Assembly (NCBI GenBank): GCA_036874045.1
Contig: JAZBRI010000010.1
Location: forward strand, 2,996,001 to 3,060,000
DNA: 64,000 bases
Reading direction: 5' to 3'
DNA from: Cymodocea nodosa
Lineage: Eukaryota > Streptophyta > Magnoliopsida > Alismatales > Cymodoceaceae
Shown here: one piece after another, positions 59,181-64,000 of the stretch
Layout: each line of letters opens with the position of its first letter
How positions within the stretch are numbered: the stretch's first letter is position 1
Translations under genes and position numbers: made by a program
Notes under the pieces: model-generated
Told to the model about the DNA's origin: nothing
The model's database searches: none
The model's input: the letters and a program-made list of their open reading frames with translations, nothing else

Positions 59181-60437
59181 TGAAATGACCTCTACATTTT
59201 GATAATGCAAAAATCAATGTGAGGAATCATTTCTTATATTTCACAGGTCGATAGATAAATAATTACAAACAATCACAAGCAGTTCATTCAAAGTTGATAG
59301 ATGAAAATAGAAGGTTCAAACAGTCTCAACTTAAGTATCTAGAAGAAGTGGATTTTTAGAAGGTTAACAAGGTAAGTATCCGAAAGACCACTTAAATACA
59401 ACAAGAAAGATTTTCAAAAAGTTACAAGGCTAACTCTCCAAAACTAAGAAGACTTTCAGAATGTTAGACAACTATTCAAGCTTTTGGAAAGTTAACTATC
59501 TGAAAATATTTTGAAATCAGAAAGTTAGGAAGGCTAACTATTTGAACACTTAAGTTATTTAAATACGCACATGTAGAAATCAAAAAACCAGCAATCGAAA
59601 GCTTAAAAGGACTTTCGAAAAGTTAGGAAAGCTAACTATTTGAAAAACAAGAAGTTTTGGAAGGTTGCAGATTTAACTATCTAAACTTAAGTCCTAGCAT
59701 GTGCTTAACTTAAGTACTCATGTGATGTAGGCAAAAAGACCCTTTCAGATATTCGGAGAGTTACGAAACTAACTATTCAAAATTTCAGAATTATTGGAAG
59801 GTTACAGTGTTGCTGATCACTCAATGGTAACTTATCAAAATTAGGCCTACTAGAACAGTAAGTATAGTAGGAGAAAGCTATTAGAAATAAATATGATCAT
59901 TATACTTCTCGATATAAATACAAACAACAATCAAGAGAAGAAGTTAGAACATATTATAGACATCTATACATTGAGCTCCACAAAAACTACAGAATACATT
60001 CAAGATCAAACTCTCAGCAAAGTACAAACTCAAGTCAAAGAGCTCACTACACAAACAATCTCTGATCTCTTCAAGCTAGTGGTTTGTTGAAGTTTCCCAA
60101 CTAAAAACTTCAAAGATAGGTTGGTTGGAGCTATGACCAAAAAGGTTAGATCGATTGATTAGTTCTTGCTTTGACCATAAAACAAGTGTTTGTAAGTTCA
60201 GAAAAGTTAGTGAAACCCAAGTAACCCTTGGGGGTGAACTAGCCATTAGTGGTGAACCACCTAAAATCCCTATGTGCATTATCTTCATTTACTTTGTGTT
60301 TTCACTAGTAAGATTGTTTTATGCTTGCTGAAATTTAACTGTAAATCAACCACTTATTGGTAAGTTTTGAACTTATTTAAAAATCATTAAATCTTACCAT
60401 TCACCCCCCTTCTTTGGTAAGCCATTAGGTCCTAACA
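59181..60437 (+). repeat. C5 3' LTR (copia, about 1.26 kb)
   Basis: From TGAAATGACC after the last polypurine tract to GGTCCTAACA. The array at 59330-59770 uses words such as TAAGTATCCGAAAG, GTTAACTATCTGAAAA and CTTTCAGAATGTTAG, the same grammar as C3 and the gypsy LTRs. TATA-like TATAAATA at 59913-59920. Confidence 0.85.
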
Positions 60438-62018
60438 ATAATAGCCTCTAACATTTCTAGAAATGGTCTTCCCAAAATTAAAGATGTATCATGATTCTAA
60501 TGCTTAATTTGTTGGGAATCTAAAACAACAATATCAATAGGATAGATGAAGTTCTTAACTTTAATTAGGACATCTTCTATTTTTCCTCTAGGGTATCTTA
60601 TACTTCTATCTACTAATTGAATAATAGTCCTAGTAGGGATTAAGCCTTCTAATCCTAGGGATGTAAATATATCACTAGGCATAACATTTATACTTGCACC
60701 TAGGTCTATTAAGGTTCTTCTAAAATTGTATTACCTATTGTACATGATATAACAGGGATTCCTAGATTAAATAACCTTTTAGGAATTTGTGGAGGAAATA
60801 GAGAACTACTTTTTTCAACTAAAAAGACTTTTCTTAACACTTTTCACTCCCTTTTTTTAGTACACCAATCCTTAAGAAATTTAGCACAAGGTAACATTTT
60901 CTACAATAAATCTAACAAAGGAATGTTAACTTGTACTTTTTCAAAAATTTCTCAATTTCTTTCTTTTTTTCAAGAAATGTTTGTTTTAATCTTTCAGGAT
61001 AGGGTGCTAATGATTATGATTTAAAAAATTCTTTTTCTTTCTTTTGGTCCTTTACAATTTCATTTTCAGATTCAAATTTTTCTTCATTGATTTCTAAGTT
61101 TTCAAGTATTACTTGTTCATTTTCATTTTGAAGTTTATTCTTACTTAGCTCCACTTTGTTTTCTTTTTAAATTCTTAGTGACACATAAGTTCCAATTCTT
61201 AATGTTACACACACATCTTCTAGATTTTCACCATTTTCATAATGTTCTTGTATTATCGTGTCATTCTTATGATTTTGATCTGTGATTATTTCCATATATT
61301 TTTAGTTGGATTACATTTCTCCATTCTTATTTCATTGATAATTTCTTTTATCTTTATGTTTTGTAAATTACGCATACCTTCAACATTAAAATTATCATTT
61401 GTGTTCTCATTTTTATTTTACATTACTTGTAAATTCATTCAATGCATTTAACTTTCTTTCTAGATCATCTAATTTCATTGCATTCAATTTTTGGTCAATT
61501 TTCATTATTGTTTTCTCAATTTCATAGATGATATCAATTTTAGGTTCTGAATAATTTTCCTTATAGTTTATTTGGTTGACTTCTTGTTGATAATACATGT
61601 ATTATTCTAATTTATCTAGGTTTTGTATTAAACTACGTTCATGTTTGTCATACTTATCCTAAACTTCATTGTCTCTTGACATATTACTTGTTCTATATTG
61701 ACTAGTGATTGGGTAAACTATAAGATTTTCATACTCAGTTCTATTGTATTAGATATAATTCATTTATTGCTCATTTGATCTAACCATCTGCAATCATCTT
61801 AGTTTCAAATAATCAACAATGTCATGACCTTCCAAATTACAAAATTCACATATGCTAACTATAGGTTTTAGAAATCTTTGAGTATAAACATATGCTATAT
61901 TCTCAATGATAAAAGCACACAATAGTCCATATGCTATAAAACCAAAGCAACACTACAATCGTTTAGCTTTTTAGTTCCCAACAACGACGTTAGAAAACTT
62001 ACCACTATACTACAATGA
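60438..62018 (-). mobile_element. Gypsy G2b: zinc knuckle to protease, with primer-site relic (fossil)
   Basis: Homologous to G1b 45640-47230. Read on the minus strand: a decayed LTR tip (about 61994-62018), a decayed primer site (about 61970-61990), a zinc-knuckle region (about 61850-61815), coiled coil (NYKENYSEPKIDIIYEIEK), then protease VMPSDIFTSLGLEGLIPT and QLVDRSIRYPRGKIEDVLIK (60497-60682). As in G1b the zinc knuckle comes almost directly after the primer site and no capsid domain precedes it. C6 is inserted at its LTR end and C5 in its protease. About ten breaks. Confidence 0.75.
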
Positions 62019-63629
62019 TGTTGAGTATTTTGTTTTAATGATATGTGTTGAATGAAAGTAATCATATTTACTCAATTACTATTGCTTGTGAAAAGAAATT
62101 AAAAACATCAATTATTATAGAAAAAGTTTACTAATATAAATACTTGTCTGTATTGGATTTGAAATTATACTAAGTTAAATAATTAGTCGTTTCGTTGCAT
62201 TAATTTCTCATTTAACTAAACATTAAGTTAACGTGTGCTTTTATTGAAAAACATGATATGTTTTAAAGTTATATTTTCTTTATCATGAACAATGCACATT
62301 TACACAACTTGTTAAGTTAAAGTGTTATTTATATAGAGGTCACGTGAGAACTCATTAAGTTAGAGGCTTAAAGGTTAAAATAGGTCACGTGAGAACTTGT
62401 TAAGTTAGTGTTGTACACGTGGTGAAATTAAAAGTTACGAATGTTATATTATATCACGTGAGGTGCACATGTTTAACTCGTTAAGTTAACATAACTACAC
62501 GTGTTGAGTTGCTATATTGAACACTAAGGCAACGCGTTAGGTTAGCGTTATAAACTTAAGTTGTTATTATTGCATATGGTAAAATTCTTATTATAAAAGC
62601 ATTTGTTTATTACTAGTTTGTTGAGTTATCTGTAACACAACGAAGTTGGTTCGTTGAGTTATTGTAACACCATGAAGCTAGTTCATTGAGTTAGCATAAC
62701 ACCACGGACTTAGTTCGTTGAGTTAGCTACAGTACTTGTCACGTGAGTTGGCACATGTGGAACTCGTTAAGTTAGAAACGTTAAGTTATATATCTACTTG
62801 TGTTTCTCGTTTAGTTAACATTAAAGTAATGACTTCTTATTACACTTGATGAAAAATTTTGGATGAGAAAGTTTATTTTGCAGGAAATTTTTTAGAGATC
62901 TAGGATTGATGATTAAAGAAAATTTGAAATGTAAACGTAGGTTAGAACGTGTGTATTTCAATGATGAAAAAAGAAAAGACGTGAAGAAGTGGAAAACTGG
63001 TAGTGATTAAACATGGAAGATATGCATGAAATGAAGATACAATATAAAAGGCATAAAATTCTCGTTGATCAATTATCCCTGCACACCAAATGAAAAACTT
63101 TTTCAGGGATCAAAAACACCTTTTCGGGGAAAAGCTCTCAGATGGAAGAAAATTCAGTGAAGCAGAAATATGTAAGATCTATGTCACTGATGATCTGAAG
63201 TATCAAATGGAAGAAAATTCAATGAAGCAAAAAAGGTCAGATTTATATCACTGAAGATTTAAAGTATCAGAAGAAAGCAAATTCAGTGAAGTAGAGAAAG
63301 ACAATATATTTGTCACTAAAGAATTGCAAAAGAAGAAAAATAAGAAGAAGAAGAAAGATCTTAAATAGGGAGAAATATTTTAAATTCTGCAAATTAGTTT
63401 TCTCTGTTTGCAGTTATCAAATTGTATAGATGAAACATGGTATCAATATATAATTGCATCTACAATTTTTGAGGAGAATTAAATTGTATATTGTAATTGA
63501 AACCTTGAATAAAAATAATTTTATGAAAACAATGTCTCGACTTGTTTTTGAGTTTTTAAGTTTTAATTATAATAAAAAATGTTGAAAAACACAATTCACC
63601 CCCCTCTTGTGTAGCCATACGATCCTACA
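62019..63629 (+). repeat. C6 5' LTR (copia, about 1.61 kb)
   Basis: From TGTTGAGTATTTTG to GATCCTACA. The array at 62270-62810 contains four copies of the unit with TTCGTTGAGTTA and TAACACCA, more than C2. The leader has three to four imperfect copies of a unit with CAGTGAAGCA and GTATCA (63130-63300). Confidence 0.9.
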
Positions 63630-63631
63630 AG

Positions 63632-63643
63632 TGGTATTAGAGC
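63632..63643 (+). other. C6 primer-binding site (initiator Met tRNA)
   Basis: Lies two bases after the LTR end at the place of the C1 and C2 sites and matches them closely. Confidence 0.8.
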
Positions 63644-63829
63644 TTTGTTAATAATCTTTGATATAAAATCGATACCAACTTATTTAATATCATTGCTTAT
63701 TCTGCCTTCCTTGTTTTTAAATAGAAATTGATATTTGAGCATACTCTTAACTCTCTTGATTCAAGGCTCAAGTTGTTTTAAAGTTTTTAAACTATTTAAA
63801 ATCAAATAGGTTGAAAAATATAAGGTAAG

Positions 63830-64000
63830 ATGGCTACTAGAAATGGTAATTTTTCTTTATATGAAAGCCAAAATCTTAATCGTCCTCCTTTATTTGATGG
63901 AATACATTTTGAATATTGGAAATATAGGATGACAGTCTTTCTTCAAAGTATAGATCATAATTTGGGGTTCATGATCTCTAAACCTTATACTTCATTAACT
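63830..64000 (+). pseudogene. C6 gag, first 57 codons
   Basis: NGNFSLYESQNLNRPPLFDG and WKYRMTVFLQS match C1 and C2 gag. Open as far as seen; the status of the whole is unknown because the window ends. Confidence 0.8.

Larger units (their letters stand above)
54138..60437 (+). mobile_element. Copia C5: second Sirevirus family, pol to 3' LTR, broken
   Basis: Integrase through RNase H (54138-58822), a short 3' region with four polypurine-like tracts, and a 3' LTR (59181-60437). Proteins are colinear with C2 but only about 55-60 % alike by eye, so this is a separate family. Unlike C1 and C2 it has only about 350 bp between pol and LTR and no accessory ORF. A gypsy solo LTR splits RT at 55637-57591. 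It is inserted into gypsy G2b protease, and its own 5' part is not in the window. More than ten breaks. Confidence 0.85.
62019..64000 (+). mobile_element. Copia C6: 5' LTR and start of gag, continuing beyond the window
   Basis: Same family as C1 and C2. LTR 62019-63629, primer site at 63632, gag from 63830 (MATRNGNFSLYESQ, FDGIHFEYWKYRM) to the window end. The part seen is little broken, but the rest lies outside. Confidence 0.85.

Overview
This 64 kb window looks like intergenic DNA from a large, repeat-rich flowering-plant genome. It is AT-rich and made almost wholly of nested LTR retrotransposons. No intact host gene, tRNA, rRNA or CRISPR array was found. The plant assignment rests on three things: Sirevirus-type Ty1/copia elements (initiator-Met primer site TGGTATCAGAGC, long gag, repeated polypurine tracts), Athila/Tat-type Ty3/gypsy elements (primer site TGGCGCCGTTGCCGGGG), and a captured plant F-box gene. 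A eudicot is likely but not proven. Elements are named here for reference: C0-C6 are copia, G1a, G1b, G2b and G3 are gypsy. All are fossils, most with several breaks.

Layout. 1-539: tail of the accessory ORF of copia C0 (+). 540-12797: copia C1 (-), nearly full length, inserted in C0. 12798-19605: gypsy G1a (+), with integrase, accessory ORF, capsid-type gag ORF and the start of an F-box gene. 19606-23659: copia C3 (-), inserted in that F-box gene. 23660-49377: gypsy G1b (-), from its 3' LTR to its 5' LTR and primer site, holding a solo LTR (28700-30949, +) and copia C2 (34955-44096, +). 49444-50776: copia C4 remnant (-). 50935-54137: gypsy integrase and LTR remnants (G3, -) with a copia LTR piece between them. 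54138-60437: copia C5 (+), a second Sirevirus family, split by a gypsy solo LTR (55637-57591). 60438-62018: gypsy G2b (-). 62019-64000: copia C6 (+), running off the window.

The most unusual object is the G1 gypsy family. Its overlapping pieces give the order LTR, primer site, zinc knuckle, protease, RT, (RNase H not seen), integrase, accessory ORF, capsid-type gag ORF, F-box gene, 3' noncoding region, polypurine tract, LTR. The capsid part of gag therefore lies downstream of integrase and apart from its zinc knuckle. A host F-box gene with an F-box-associated C-terminal region rides in both copies, in one of them followed by a poly(A) tract.

The gypsy family also shares three things with the unrelated copia family. 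These are the roughly 750-codon accessory ORF (resembling the 'putative plant transposon protein' family), about 1.2 kb of 3' noncoding sequence with a highly conserved core of about 180 nt, and palindromic motif arrays in the LTRs. This points to exchange of modules between two retrotransposon superfamilies that live nested in one another. All comparisons were made by eye; percentages are approximate.
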